Positions 40,871-48,996 of a stretch of 64,000 nucleotides of DNA are shown one piece after another. The DNA is taken from positions 62,001-126,000 of the forward strand of contig CACPFY010000002.1 of NCBI GenBank assembly GCA_902633335.1, read 5' to 3'. The position numbers and the translations under genes are program-made. How positions within the stretch are numbered: position 1 is the stretch's first letter; each line of letters begins with the position of its first letter. This DNA comes from an uncultured Pelagibacteraceae bacterium. Its GTDB lineage: Bacteria; Pseudomonadota; Alphaproteobacteria; Pelagibacterales; Pelagibacteraceae. Under the pieces are notes generated by a model. The model was not told the DNA's origin, searched no databases, and saw only the letters and a list, made by a program, of their open reading frames with translations.

Positions 40871-41440
40871 ATGAGTAAATTTAACAAAGACGAAAATAAA
40901 AATAAAGAGGATAATAAGTCTACGACTAGTGAGGGGACAGATGTAAAAGTCGAGCTCACTATTGAAGAAAAACTAAAACGATCTGAGGAAAAACTTTTAA
41001 GATCTTTGGCAGACTCTGAAAATCAAAGAAGGAGATTTGAAAAGGAAATTAAGGATGCTTTTGATTTTGGGGGCTTTAATTTTGCTAAAGAAATGTTAAC
41101 TTCGCTAGATAATCTACAAAGAGCAAAAAAATCAATTCAAGATGATGAGGTGCTTAAAAAAAGTAAAGAATTTGAAAAATTTCTCAAAAATATTGAAATA
41201 ATTGAAAAAGATTTAATTTCTACTTTTGAAAAAAATAAAATCACAAAAATTGATTGTTTGAATAAAATTTTTGATCCAAATTTTCATCAAGCAATGTTAG
41301 AAATTGAAGATGATAAGGTTGATCAGGGCACTATTTTACAAGAAATTCAACCAGGTTTTATGTTTGGTGAGAGATTATTGAGACCATCTTTTGTAGGAAT
41401 ATCAAAGAAAAAGGGTGAAAAAAATGACAAAAATAAATAA
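40871..41440 (+). CDS. grpE: Nucleotide exchange factor GrpE
   Basis: Releases ADP from DnaK. I use the ATG at 40871 (MSKFNKDENKNKEDN, 189 residues); the track start 30 bases upstream would add residues translated from the rdgB-grpE gap. An acidic/Lys N-terminal tail and a long coiled-coil helix (EEKLLRSLADSENQRRRFEKE) precede the C-terminal beta domain (FDPNFHQAML, ILQEIQPGFMFGERLLRPSFVGIS). It is followed by dnaK across 59 bases that contain a heat-shock promoter. Confidence 0.94.
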   Translation: MSKFNKDENKNKEDNKSTTSEGTDVKVELTIEEKLKRSEEKLLRSLADSENQRRRFEKEIKDAFDFGGFNFAKEMLTSLDNLQRAKKSIQDDEVLKKSKEFEKFLKNIEIIEKDLISTFEKNKITKIDCLNKIFDPNFHQAMLEIEDDKVDQGTILQEIQPGFMFGERLLRPSFVGISKKKGEKNDKNK

Positions 41441-41448
41441 AAAAACGC

Positions 41449-41476
41449 CTTGTAGAATAGCATTTAAACCCCATAT
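41449..41476 (+). promoter_or_regulatory. RpoH (sigma-32) heat-shock promoter of dnaK
   Basis: Between grpE and dnaK the plus strand reads CTTGTAG, 13 bases, CCCCATAT. This matches the sigma-32 consensus CTTGAAA-N(11-16)-CCCCATNT with two mismatches, in a genome where CCCC is rare. The transcript would start near 41483 and give a short leader with AAGGAAAA before the dnaK ATG. Confidence 0.8.
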
Positions 41477-41499
41477 AGGAACTGTAAACAAAGGAAAAC

Positions 41500-43425
41500 A
41501 TGAGTAGAGTTATAGGAATAGATTTAGGAACAACGAATTCTTGTGTAGCTATAATGGATGGTACACAAGCTAAGGTATTAGAAAATGCTGAGGGTACGAG
41601 AACTACGCCTTCGGTAGTTGCTTTTTTAGAGAAAGAGGAAAAATTAGTTGGTCAACCCGCGAAAAGACAGGCGGTAACAAATCCTGAGGACACTATATTT
41701 GCGGTTAAAAGACTTATAGGTAGAAAGTTTGATGGGCCCTCAGTACAAAAAGATATTTCAAAAGTCCCTTATAAAATAATTAAATCTGAGAACGGTGATG
41801 CTTGGGTGGAGGGCAAAGGAAAGAAATATTCACCCGCTCAAATTTCAGCATTCGTTCTTCAGAAAATGAAAGAAACAGCAGAAAAATATTTAGGTCAAGC
41901 AGTTACAAAAGCAGTTATAACTGTACCTGCTTATTTTAACGACTCTCAAAGACAAGCAACAAAAGATGCTGGTAAAATTGCAGGATTAGAAGTTCTAAGG
42001 ATTATAAACGAACCAACTGCAGCCTCTTTAGCTTATGGTTTAGATAAAAAAGGCGGAAAAAAAATAGCAGTTTATGATTTAGGTGGAGGTACGTTTGACG
42101 TATCAATTTTAGAAATTGGTGATGGTGTATTTGAAGTAAAATCCACTAATGGAGATACCTTCCTAGGTGGTGAAGATTTCGACGATACTATTGTTGAATA
42201 TTTAATTAATGAATTTAAAAAAGACAATGGAATAGATCTAAAATCGGATAAGCTAGCATTACAAAGATTAAAAGAAGCTGCAGAAAAAGCAAAAATTGAA
42301 CTTTCATCAGCGACTCAAACTGAGATAAATTTACCATTTATTACAGCAGATAAATCTGGTCCAAAACACTTAAACTTAAAATTTACTAGAGCAAAATTAG
42401 AGGCTTTGGTTCAGGGTTTAATTGAGAGAACATTAACGCCTTGTAAAACAGCTTTAAAAGACTCTGGTTTTTCAGCTGCAGAAATTAATGAAGTAGTTTT
42501 AGTTGGAGGAATGACTAGAATGCCAAAGATTATAGAGACAGTAAAAAACTTTTTCGGGAAAGAACCTAACAAAAGTGTAAACCCGGATGAAGTTGTTGCA
42601 ATGGGTGCAGCAATTCAAGCTGGTGTGCTACAAGGTGATGTAAAAGATGTTTTGCTTTTGGATGTTACACCGTTGTCATTAGGTATTGAGACTTTGGGTG
42701 GCGTATCTACAAAACTTATAGATAAGAATACAACAATTCCTACTAAAAAAAGCCAAGTGTTTTCTACGGCAGAAGATAATCAGCCTGCAGTTTCTATTAG
42801 AGTTCTACAAGGTGAAAGAGAGATGGCAGCTGATAACAAGCTTTTAGGAAATTTTGAATTAGTTGGTATACCTCCGGCGGCGAGAGGAACTCCTCAAATT
42901 GAAGTGACTTTTGACATTGACGCAAATGGCATAGTAAGTGTTTCGGCAAAAGATAAAGGAACTGGAAAAGAACAGAAGATACAAATTCAAGCATCGGGCG
43001 GTTTATCTGAAGAAGAGATAAATAAAATGGTTAAAGATGCCGAAGCAAACAAAGAAGCTGATAAGAAAAAAAGAGATGGTGTTGATGCAAGAAATCAAGC
43101 AGACAGCATTGTCTTCTCAACTGAAAAGAGTTTAAAAGAACACGGTGATAAAGTTTCAGCTGAAGAGAAAAAAGCTATTGAGGCTGGTGTTTCTGATCTT
43201 AAAGAGGCCTTAAAAGGCACGGACACAGAGGATATAAAGAAAAAAACCCAAAGCCTTATTCAGGTTTCAATGAAACTTGGTGAAGCAATTTATAAGAGCC
43301 AACAAAAAGATCAGCCTAAAGATGATAAAAACAATAAAGATTCTAAAGATAAAGGCAATGATAAAGAGAATGTTGTTGACGCTGACTTCGAAGACGTAAA
43401 AGAAGACAAAGAAAAAAGCGCCTAG
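41500..43425 (+). CDS. dnaK: Chaperone DnaK (Hsp70)
   Basis: ATP-driven folding chaperone. The 641 residues have the ATPase signatures [28 protein letters not shown] and [11 protein letters not shown], the interdomain linker [13 protein letters not shown] and a substrate-binding domain. The C-terminal tail is rich in Lys and Asp and ends in a variant of the usual EEVK-type motif ([12 protein letters not shown]). It is transcribed with dnaJ. Confidence 0.98.
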   Translation: MSRVIGIDLGTTNSCVAIMDGTQAKVLENAEGTRTTPSVVAFLEKEEKLVGQPAKRQAVTNPEDTIFAVKRLIGRKFDGPSVQKDISKVPYKIIKSENGDAWVEGKGKKYSPAQISAFVLQKMKETAEKYLGQAVTKAVITVPAYFNDSQRQATKDAGKIAGLEVLRIINEPTAASLAYGLDKKGGKKIAVYDLGGGTFDVSILEIGDGVFEVKSTNGDTFLGGEDFDDTIVEYLINEFKKDNGIDLKSDKLALQRLKEAAEKAKIELSSATQTEINLPFITADKSGPKHLNLKFTRAKLEALVQGLIERTLTPCKTALKDSGFSAAEINEVVLVGGMTRMPKIIETVKNFFGKEPNKSVNPDEVVAMGAAIQAGVLQGDVKDVLLLDVTPLSLGIETLGGVSTKLIDKNTTIPTKKSQVFSTAEDNQPAVSIRVLQGEREMAADNKLLGNFELVGIPPAARGTPQIEVTFDIDANGIVSVSAKDKGTGKEQKIQIQASGGLSEEEINKMVKDAEANKEADKKKRDGVDARNQADSIVFSTEKSLKEHGDKVSAEEKKAIEAGVSDLKEALKGTDTEDIKKKTQSLIQVSMKLGEAIYKSQQKDQPKDDKNNKDSKDKGNDKENVVDADFEDVKEDKEKSA

Positions 43426-43448
43426 GATAAAAAAAGGAGCAATTTCTT

Positions 43449-44576
43449 GTGGCAAAAAGAGATTATTATGAAATCTTAGGTGTATCTAAATCCGCTTCAA
43501 AGGATGAAATTAAAAAAGCTTATCGTAAACTAGCATTAAAATATCACCCTGATAAAAATAAAGGCGATAAAGCTTCGGAAGATAAATTTAAAGAGGCTAG
43601 TGAAGCTTATCATGTTTTATCTGACGATAAAAGAAAGACTAATTATGATCAATTCGGCCACGCGGCTTTTGAGGGTGGCGGAAATCAAGGATTTGGTAAT
43701 TTTGATTTTGGTTCATCATTCTCCGATATTTTTGAAGATTTTTTTGGTGACGATGTATTTGGAGGTGGAAGAAGATCTGGAAGAAGATCATCAAATAGAG
43801 GTAATGATTTAAGGTATGATGTTTCTATAAGTATGGAAGAGGCATATTCTGGTCTGAACAAAAAAGTAAATTACACCACTTACAAAAAATGTTCTAGATG
43901 TACAGGACAAGGATCTGAGCCTGGTTCAAAACCAATAACATGTAAATATTGCAGTGGTAGGGGTAAAGTAAGATCAAATCAAGGATTTTTTACAATCCAG
44001 CAAACTTGTCCTCAATGCAGTGGGTATGGTGAAACTATTAGCAATCCTTGCAAGCAGTGTAGTGGTAATGGCAAAGTACAAAGTAAAGAAAGTGTTTCAG
44101 TAAAAATTCCTAAAGGTGTTGATGATGGAACAAGAATTAGAGTCTCTGGCAAAGGAGAGGCTGGGAGCAAGGGAGGTTCTACAGGAGATTTATATTTATT
44201 CATTTCGGTTGATAATCATAATATTTTTAAAAGATCGGATGAACATTTGTATTTTGAGCTGCCTATTACATTTGCAGATGCTGCGTTAGGCACTTCTGTA
44301 GAAGTACCATCTATAGACGGCGGTAGAGCAAAGATTAAAATTCCTGCTGGAACACAACATGGAAAGCAACTCAGACTTAAAGGTAAAGGTATGCCGTTAC
44401 TTAGAGGTAGTGGTTGCGGTGACTTATATATAAAAATTATTACAGAGGTTCCATCAAGCTTAAATTCTAAGCAAAAGGAACTTTTAGAAGAGTTTAGAAA
44501 AATAGAATCAGAAAAATCTAGTCCAATTATTAAAAGTTTTTTTGAAAAAGCAAAACAATTCTGGAAAAAATCTTAA
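43449..44576 (+). CDS. dnaJ: Chaperone DnaJ (Hsp40)
   Basis: Co-chaperone that stimulates DnaK ATPase activity. The 375 residues start at a GTG with AAGGAGC just upstream. Domains: J domain with HPD ([10 protein letters not shown]), a Gly/Phe-rich region, four CxxCxGxG zinc repeats ([32 protein letters not shown]) and the C-terminal substrate-binding domains. Confidence 0.97.
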   Translation: MAKRDYYEILGVSKSASKDEIKKAYRKLALKYHPDKNKGDKASEDKFKEASEAYHVLSDDKRKTNYDQFGHAAFEGGGNQGFGNFDFGSSFSDIFEDFFGDDVFGGGRRSGRRSSNRGNDLRYDVSISMEEAYSGLNKKVNYTTYKKCSRCTGQGSEPGSKPITCKYCSGRGKVRSNQGFFTIQQTCPQCSGYGETISNPCKQCSGNGKVQSKESVSVKIPKGVDDGTRIRVSGKGEAGSKGGSTGDLYLFISVDNHNIFKRSDEHLYFELPITFADAALGTSVEVPSIDGGRAKIKIPAGTQHGKQLRLKGKGMPLLRGSGCGDLYIKIITEVPSSLNSKQKELLEEFRKIESEKSSPIIKSFFEKAKQFWKKS

Positions 44577-44582
44577 TTAATC

Positions 44583-44750
44583 ATGCCTATGCAAGAAATT
44601 ATGTCTGCTGTCTTTCTAATAGCAGTATTGTTTTTAGTTCTTCCCTCTTTTTTAAATACCAACAGAAAACGAAAGCAATTAATTCAAAATTTATCTATTT
44701 GGGCTATAATTGTACTAATTATTGTTGTAATTATTAATCTAATTATATAA
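44583..44750 (+). CDS. Small two-helix membrane protein, 55 residues (not in ORF track)
   Basis: An uninterrupted ORF fills the dnaJ-dapB gap: it begins MPMQEIMSAVFLIAVLFLVL, then has a basic loop (NTNRKRKQ) and a second hydrophobic helix (IWAIIVLIIVVIINLII). Its TAA overlaps the dapB ATG (TAATG), a coupling arrangement seen elsewhere in this window. The two hydrophobic segments around a positive loop make a real membrane protein likely. I do not recognise a family. The position matches nothing specific, and no Shine-Dalgarno sequence is visible. Confidence 0.65.
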   Translation: MPMQEIMSAVFLIAVLFLVLPSFLNTNRKRKQLIQNLSIWAIIVLIIVVIINLII

Positions 44751-45526
44751 TGAAAAAAATCAATTTAGCTATAACTGGCTGTTTAGGAAGAATGGGACAG
44801 CAACTTGTTAGATCTACTAAGAATAATAAAAATTTCAAAATAGTTTCTCTAACAGAGAGCAGAATTATTACAAAGAAAATTTCTGGTATTAAGCTTGAAT
44901 TAAATACTATTAATGCTTTTAAAAAAGCAAATGTGATTGTAGACTTCACGGTACCAAAATGTACTATGCAAGTTTTAAAAATTGCTTCTAAATTAAAGAA
45001 AAGAATTGTGATCGGTACAACTGGTTTTTCTAAAAAAGAGGAGAATTTAATAAAAAAATACTCTAAAAAAATACCAATTCTGAAAGCTGGAAATATGAGT
45101 TTAGGTGTAAATCTTTTAATGTATTTAACAGAAATAGCCTCTAAATCTTTAAGTAATAATTTTCTTACAAAAGTTTACGAAGTTCACCATAAGCATAAAA
45201 AAGATTATCCCTCTGGAACAGCTTTAATGTTAGGTAAAGGTATAGCTGACGGAAAAAATAAGAACTTTTACAGCTTAATAGGAAAAAAATATTTAAATAA
45301 AAAAACTTTTCCTTACGGAAAAAAGATAAATTTTAACTCTATTCGAAAAGGTAAAATTATTGGAGAACATGAGGTGAAATTCTCTAGTGGTAAAGAAATT
45401 GTAACTTTAAATCACGAGTCTTTCGATAGGGCTTTATATTCTGAGGGTGCATTGACTGCATCCAAGTGGTTGATGAAAAAAAAGCCAGGTCTTTATTCGA
45501 TGAGGGATCTTTTAAACTTTAAGTGA
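44750..45526 (+). CDS. dapB: 4-hydroxy-tetrahydrodipicolinate reductase
   Basis: Second committed enzyme of the lysine and diaminopimelate pathway, using NAD(P)H. The 258 residues have the nucleotide-binding ITGCLGRMGQQLV, VIVDFTVP, GTTGFSKKE and the catalytic EVHHKHKKDYPSGTALMLG. It is closely packed: its ATG overlaps the small upstream ORF, and its TGA overlaps the GTG start of nth. Confidence 0.96.
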   Translation: MKKINLAITGCLGRMGQQLVRSTKNNKNFKIVSLTESRIITKKISGIKLELNTINAFKKANVIVDFTVPKCTMQVLKIASKLKKRIVIGTTGFSKKEENLIKKYSKKIPILKAGNMSLGVNLLMYLTEIASKSLSNNFLTKVYEVHHKHKKDYPSGTALMLGKGIADGKNKNFYSLIGKKYLNKKTFPYGKKINFNSIRKGKIIGEHEVKFSSGKEIVTLNHESFDRALYSEGALTASKWLMKKKPGLYSMRDLLNFK

Positions 45527-46176
45527 AAAAAAAAAAGAAATCTAAAATTATTCAGAGAATATTGAATAATACATATCCTAATGTCCCTGTTCCTCTAAAC
45601 TATAGAAATATCTTTACTCTTCTTGTTTCTGTATTGCTTTCGGCACAATGTACTGATGTAAACGTAAATAATGTAACAAAGAATATTTATCCTAAATATA
45701 ATCATCCAAAACACTTTGTTAAGCTAGGTAGAAAAAAAATAGAAAAATTAATTAGAAAGATTGGAATTTTCAGAGTAAAAGCTAAAAGTATTTATTATCT
45801 CTCAAGAACTTTAGTTGAAAAATATAAAAGTAAAGTGCCACGTACTTACGAAGAACTTGAGCAACTTCCTGGTGTCGGGCATAAAACTGCAAGTGTAGTA
45901 ATGTCCCAAGGGTTTGGCTACCCAGCGTTTCCTGTGGATACTCATATTCATCGACTTGCCCAAAGATGGGGATTGACCAATGGTAAGAATGTTCTTCAGA
46001 CGGAGAAAGATTTAAAAGCTATATTTCCAAAGAAAAATTGGAATAGACTTCATCTACAAATTATCTGGTATGGTAGAGAATACTGTAAAGCTAGAGAATG
46101 CTTTGGATTATCTTGCAAAATTTGTAAAAGCTGTTACCCAAATAGAAAAAAGAAATTTATTGCAAAAAAAGCTTGA
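45523..46176 (+). CDS. nth: Endonuclease III (DNA glycosylase/AP lyase)
   Basis: Base-excision repair glycosylase for oxidised pyrimidines. The 217 residues start at a GTG overlapping the dapB stop. The helix-hairpin-helix with catalytic Lys (LPGVGHKTASVVM) and the catalytic Asp (FPVDTHIHRLAQRWGL) are intact. The C-terminal cluster cysteines read CKARECFGLSCKICKSC, with spacing unlike the common C-x6-C-x2-C-x5-C, so the cluster ligands are uncertain. Confidence 0.94.
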   Translation: MKKKKKSKIIQRILNNTYPNVPVPLNYRNIFTLLVSVLLSAQCTDVNVNNVTKNIYPKYNHPKHFVKLGRKKIEKLIRKIGIFRVKAKSIYYLSRTLVEKYKSKVPRTYEELEQLPGVGHKTASVVMSQGFGYPAFPVDTHIHRLAQRWGLTNGKNVLQTEKDLKAIFPKKNWNRLHLQIIWYGREYCKARECFGLSCKICKSCYPNRKKKFIAKKA

Positions 46177-46177
46177 T

Positions 46178-47104
46178 ATGAAAATTTTAGGTATTGGAAA
46201 TGCTATCGTTGACGTTATTTGTAAAATCGATGACAACTTCTTGAACGCGAATGGGCTTATTAAAAGCACGATGAAACTGGTTGACGAAAATGAGTTCAAC
46301 AAACTTATTCAAAATTTAAAGATTGAAAAGACTGTTTCTGGTGGTTCAGTGGCCAATTCTATAGTTGGACTCTCTCAGCTTGGCAATGAAGTAGGTTTTA
46401 TTGGTAAGGTAAATGATGACGATTTTGGCAAAAAATATTTAGAAGGACTTGAAAAAGAAAAAGTTAAATATTGCTATGATATTAAGCAAGAGAAAGTGCC
46501 TACCGGAACTTGTTTAATTTTGATTACTCCAGATTCTGAGAGAACTATGTGCACTTTTCTAGGGACAGCAGGTAAAATAAATGAAAAGGATATTGACGAA
46601 AAAATAGTTAAACAAAGTGAAATTACTTTTCTTGAAGGATACTTGTGGGACAAAGGTGATCCACAAAAAGCTTTTAATAAAGCAATAAGTAATTCTTCCA
46701 AATCTGCTATGTCTCTTTCTGATTTATTTTGTGTTGAAAGACATAAAACTTACTTTTTAGATTTAGTCCAAAATAAATTGAATATTATTTTTGCAAATGA
46801 ACAAGAAATCACCGCTTTAATAGAAGCTAAAAATTTTAAAGATATTATTTCGTTCGCTAAAGAGATTAAAAAATTAATAGTGGTTACTCGAGGGGAGAAT
46901 GGTGCGATAGCTATTAAGGACGATCAGGTTGTAGAATGCGATGCAGAAAAAAATTTAAAAATTGTAGATCTTACAGGAGCAGGAGATTTGTTTGCTGCTG
47001 GTTTCTTACACGGATACGTAAACAACTTATCTTTGAAAGATAGTTTAAAAAAAGGAACAGATCTTTCATCTAAAATTATTCAACAAGTTGGAGCAAGACT
47101 ATAA
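46178..47104 (+). CDS. PfkB-family carbohydrate/nucleoside kinase (adenosine kinase-like)
   Basis: Ribokinase-fold kinase. I use the ATG at 46178 (MKILGIGNAIVDVICKIDD, 308 residues), one base after nth; the track start at 46070 adds residues from another frame of nth. Motifs: SGGSVANSIVGLSQLGNEVGFIGKV near the N terminus and the anion-hole/catalytic DLTGAGDLFAAGFLHG at the C terminus. Alphaproteobacterial homologues are usually called adenosine kinase, but sequence alone does not fix the sugar or nucleoside. Confidence 0.9.
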   Translation: MKILGIGNAIVDVICKIDDNFLNANGLIKSTMKLVDENEFNKLIQNLKIEKTVSGGSVANSIVGLSQLGNEVGFIGKVNDDDFGKKYLEGLEKEKVKYCYDIKQEKVPTGTCLILITPDSERTMCTFLGTAGKINEKDIDEKIVKQSEITFLEGYLWDKGDPQKAFNKAISNSSKSAMSLSDLFCVERHKTYFLDLVQNKLNIIFANEQEITALIEAKNFKDIISFAKEIKKLIVVTRGENGAIAIKDDQVVECDAEKNLKIVDLTGAGDLFAAGFLHGYVNNLSLKDSLKKGTDLSSKIIQQVGARL

Positions 47105-47113
47105 TAGTTAATT

Positions 47114-47236
47114 TTACTCAGAGTGCTTATTCTTTTTTTTCCTCTTAAAACTGCCTTTGCCTTTTTTAGGTTTAACAATTCTTGTTCGATATTTTGGAGT
47201 CAACAAGTCTTTTGCAAATTTATTTCTTTTTTTCAA
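47114..47236 (-). CDS. arfA: ArfA-like alternative ribosome-rescue factor, 40 residues (not in ORF track)
   Basis: A small basic ORF in the gap between the PfkB gene and the OmpR-type gene. It begins at a TTG that overlaps the upstream stop (ATTTGA), giving MKKRNKFAKDLL followed by TPKYRTRIVKPKKGKGSFKR and a Lys-rich tail. The PxYRxRVVKxKKGKGSYxRK pattern is the ArfA signature. ArfA recruits release factor 2 to free ribosomes stalled on mRNAs without a stop codon. The non-ATG start and the overlap suggest translation coupled to the regulator gene. It is too short and lacks an ATG, hence its absence from the track. Confidence 0.75.
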   Translation of the reverse strand: MKKRNKFAKDLLTPKYRTRIVKPKKGKGSFKRKKKNKHSE

Positions 47237-47868
47237 ATTGTGTAACCCTTTTTTTCATTCTTAATAAACTTCTCATCTTTAAATACTTCTTTAATCTTTT
47301 TTCTAAGTCTATAAATATGAGTTTCTACTGTATGTGTGTCAGCATCTTCAGAATACTTCCAAATTGTTGATAATATTTCTTTTTTTTTAATAAAATTTTT
47401 TTTGTAAAGTAATTCTATCAAATCTATTTCTTTTTCGGTTAATTCTAATGTGAGGTCATTTTTAATTAACTTTCTTAAGTTTTTGTCTAGTTTGTAATCA
47501 TTTATTTTTAAAGATGAGTTGATCTTGAACTCTTTTTTTACAATGTTATTTATTATAATCTTATTAATCTGATCTACAGATGCTGGCAGAGATAATTTAT
47601 CAACATCTTTTAAACCACTAGGTTTTTTAGAGCTATAAAAGATAATTTTATTAATATTAGAATTTTTTATTACTTCTCTAAAATTTTTATCAATTAATGC
47701 ATCTTCGTGAATTATTAAGCCTTTATAATTTTTAAGGTTTTTATTATCTTTAAAATTATCAACGACTTGTAGATTGAAATTAAAATGATTTTTAAGCTCT
47801 ATTAAAGAATTATTAAATTCTTTATTTCCTAATGCTAAAATGATATTTTTTTTATCAATCATGGACAT
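47233..47868 (-). CDS. OmpR/PhoB-type regulator with degenerate receiver domain
   Basis: A 211-residue protein with a clear C-terminal winged helix of the OmpR class (LTLELTEKEIDLIELLYKK, ILSTIWKYSEDADTHTVETHIYRLRKKI, NEKKGYTI). The N-terminal 115 residues have receiver-like spacing, but the acidic pocket (ALGNKEF), the phospho-acceptor Asp (GLIIHEDALID) and the Lys (SLPASVDQI) are not conserved. It should therefore act without phosphorylation. No sensor kinase is nearby. Its start codon overlaps that of the divergent YkuD gene. Confidence 0.8.
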   Translation of the reverse strand: MSMIDKKNIILALGNKEFNNSLIELKNHFNFNLQVVDNFKDNKNLKNYKGLIIHEDALIDKNFREVIKNSNINKIIFYSSKKPSGLKDVDKLSLPASVDQINKIIINNIVKKEFKINSSLKINDYKLDKNLRKLIKNDLTLELTEKEIDLIELLYKKNFIKKKEILSTIWKYSEDADTHTVETHIYRLRKKIKEVFKDEKFIKNEKKGYTI

Positions 47869-48352
47869 AATATTAAAAAAAAATTTTATTTATCTTAAAG
47901 ACTATAAGGCAAAATGTGCAATAGGTAAAAGAGGAATTACAAGTAAAAAATTTGAAGGGGATAAATGTACTCCAAGAGGCCGCTTTAAATTTAAATATAT
48001 TTTTTATAGAAAAGAAAGGATTAAAAAAATAGATACAATCTTCAAACTTATACCTATAAAGAAAAACTTTGGTTGGTGTGATGATGTAAGGTCAAAATCT
48101 TATAATAAATTTATAAAGTTTCCTTTTAAATATAGAGCTGAAAAATTATATCTTAAAAATAATATCTATGATATTATTGTGGTTATAGATTACAATTTAA
48201 AACCAATAAAAAAAAATAAAGGTAGCGCAATTTTTTTACATATCGCAAAAAAAAATTACTCTCCTACTTTAGGTTGTGTTGCAATATCAAAGAGTAATAT
48301 GCTGAAATTGTTATCAATAATTGGTAAAAACACATTTTTAAAAATTCTTTAG
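47861..48352 (+). CDS. L,D-transpeptidase-like (YkuD) domain protein
   Basis: The 163-residue protein (from the ATG at 47861; the track start at 47840 adds seven residues) has the YkuD fold motifs TPRGRFKFKYIFYR and the catalytic block IFLHIAKKNYSPTLGCVAIS, in which His and Cys are the active residues. Such enzymes make 3-3 peptidoglycan crosslinks or attach proteins to the wall. I see no clear signal peptide, which is odd for an enzyme that should act in the periplasm. The start codon overlaps that of the divergent OmpR-type gene. Confidence 0.85.
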   Translation: MDIILKKNFIYLKDYKAKCAIGKRGITSKKFEGDKCTPRGRFKFKYIFYRKERIKKIDTIFKLIPIKKNFGWCDDVRSKSYNKFIKFPFKYRAEKLYLKNNIYDIIVVIDYNLKPIKKNKGSAIFLHIAKKNYSPTLGCVAISKSNMLKLLSIIGKNTFLKIL

Positions 48353-48996
48353 CTTCTAGCTCCAAATATAGAACTGCCAATTCTGACATGAGTAGCTCCG
48401 TATTTAATAGCTGATAAGTAATCGTTAGACATTCCTAAGCTAAGGTTATGAAAATTATATTGTTGGTTTAATTCAGATATTTTTTTAAAATGTTTTTCCG
48501 GTTTTTGATCATTAGGAGGTATAGCCATAAGACCTAATATTAATAAATTTAACTCATTAACACAGTGATCGTAAAAGCTTTTTAAGTCATTAATTTCTAA
48601 TCCACCCTTTTGGTCCTCTGAGCCAAGATTTAATTGAATGAAATAACCTAAATTCTTTCCTTGCTGTTTCTGTCTTTTACTTAATTCATTCGCTAATTTT
48701 ACGCTATCCAATGAATGTATGAAGTCAAATAACTCAACAGCTTTTTTTGCTTTGTTAGATTGTAAACTTCCAATCATATGTAGCTTTAAATCTTTGATAT
48801 TTTTTTTTACCTCACTCCATTTTTTTTCTGCTTCCTGTACTTTATTTTCACCAAAATGCCTATGGCCGTGACTCACTAAAGGCATAATGTCAGAAATAGG
48901 AAATGTTTTACTAACAGCAATGATTTCAACCTCTTTGGATATAGAGCTATTTTTAATTTCTTGTTTTATTTTCTCTAAACTGGTTATTATAGTCAT
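48349..48996 (-). CDS. yggS: Pyridoxal phosphate homeostasis protein (YggS/PLPBP)
   Basis: Cytoplasmic PLP-binding protein with an alanine-racemase-like barrel that maintains PLP balance. The 215 residues have the Lys that binds PLP (IIAVSKTFP), HFGENKVQEA, HMIGSLQSNKAKKAV, SLGMSNDYLSAIKYGATHVRIGSSIFG. Its ATG directly abuts the divergent ThiE-like ATG with no intervening base. Its 3' end overlaps the YkuD gene by four bases. Confidence 0.95.
   Translation of the reverse strand: MTIITSLEKIKQEIKNSSISKEVEIIAVSKTFPISDIMPLVSHGHRHFGENKVQEAEKKWSEVKKNIKDLKLHMIGSLQSNKAKKAVELFDFIHSLDSVKLANELSKRQKQQGKNLGYFIQLNLGSEDQKGGLEINDLKSFYDHCVNELNLLILGLMAIPPNDQKPEKHFKKISELNQQYNFHNLSLGMSNDYLSAIKYGATHVRIGSSIFGARS

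Noticed and set aside
46070-46177. Extended N terminus of the PfkB ORF in the track
   Set aside because: These bases encode the end of nth in another frame; the family start MKILGIGNAIVDV is at 46178.
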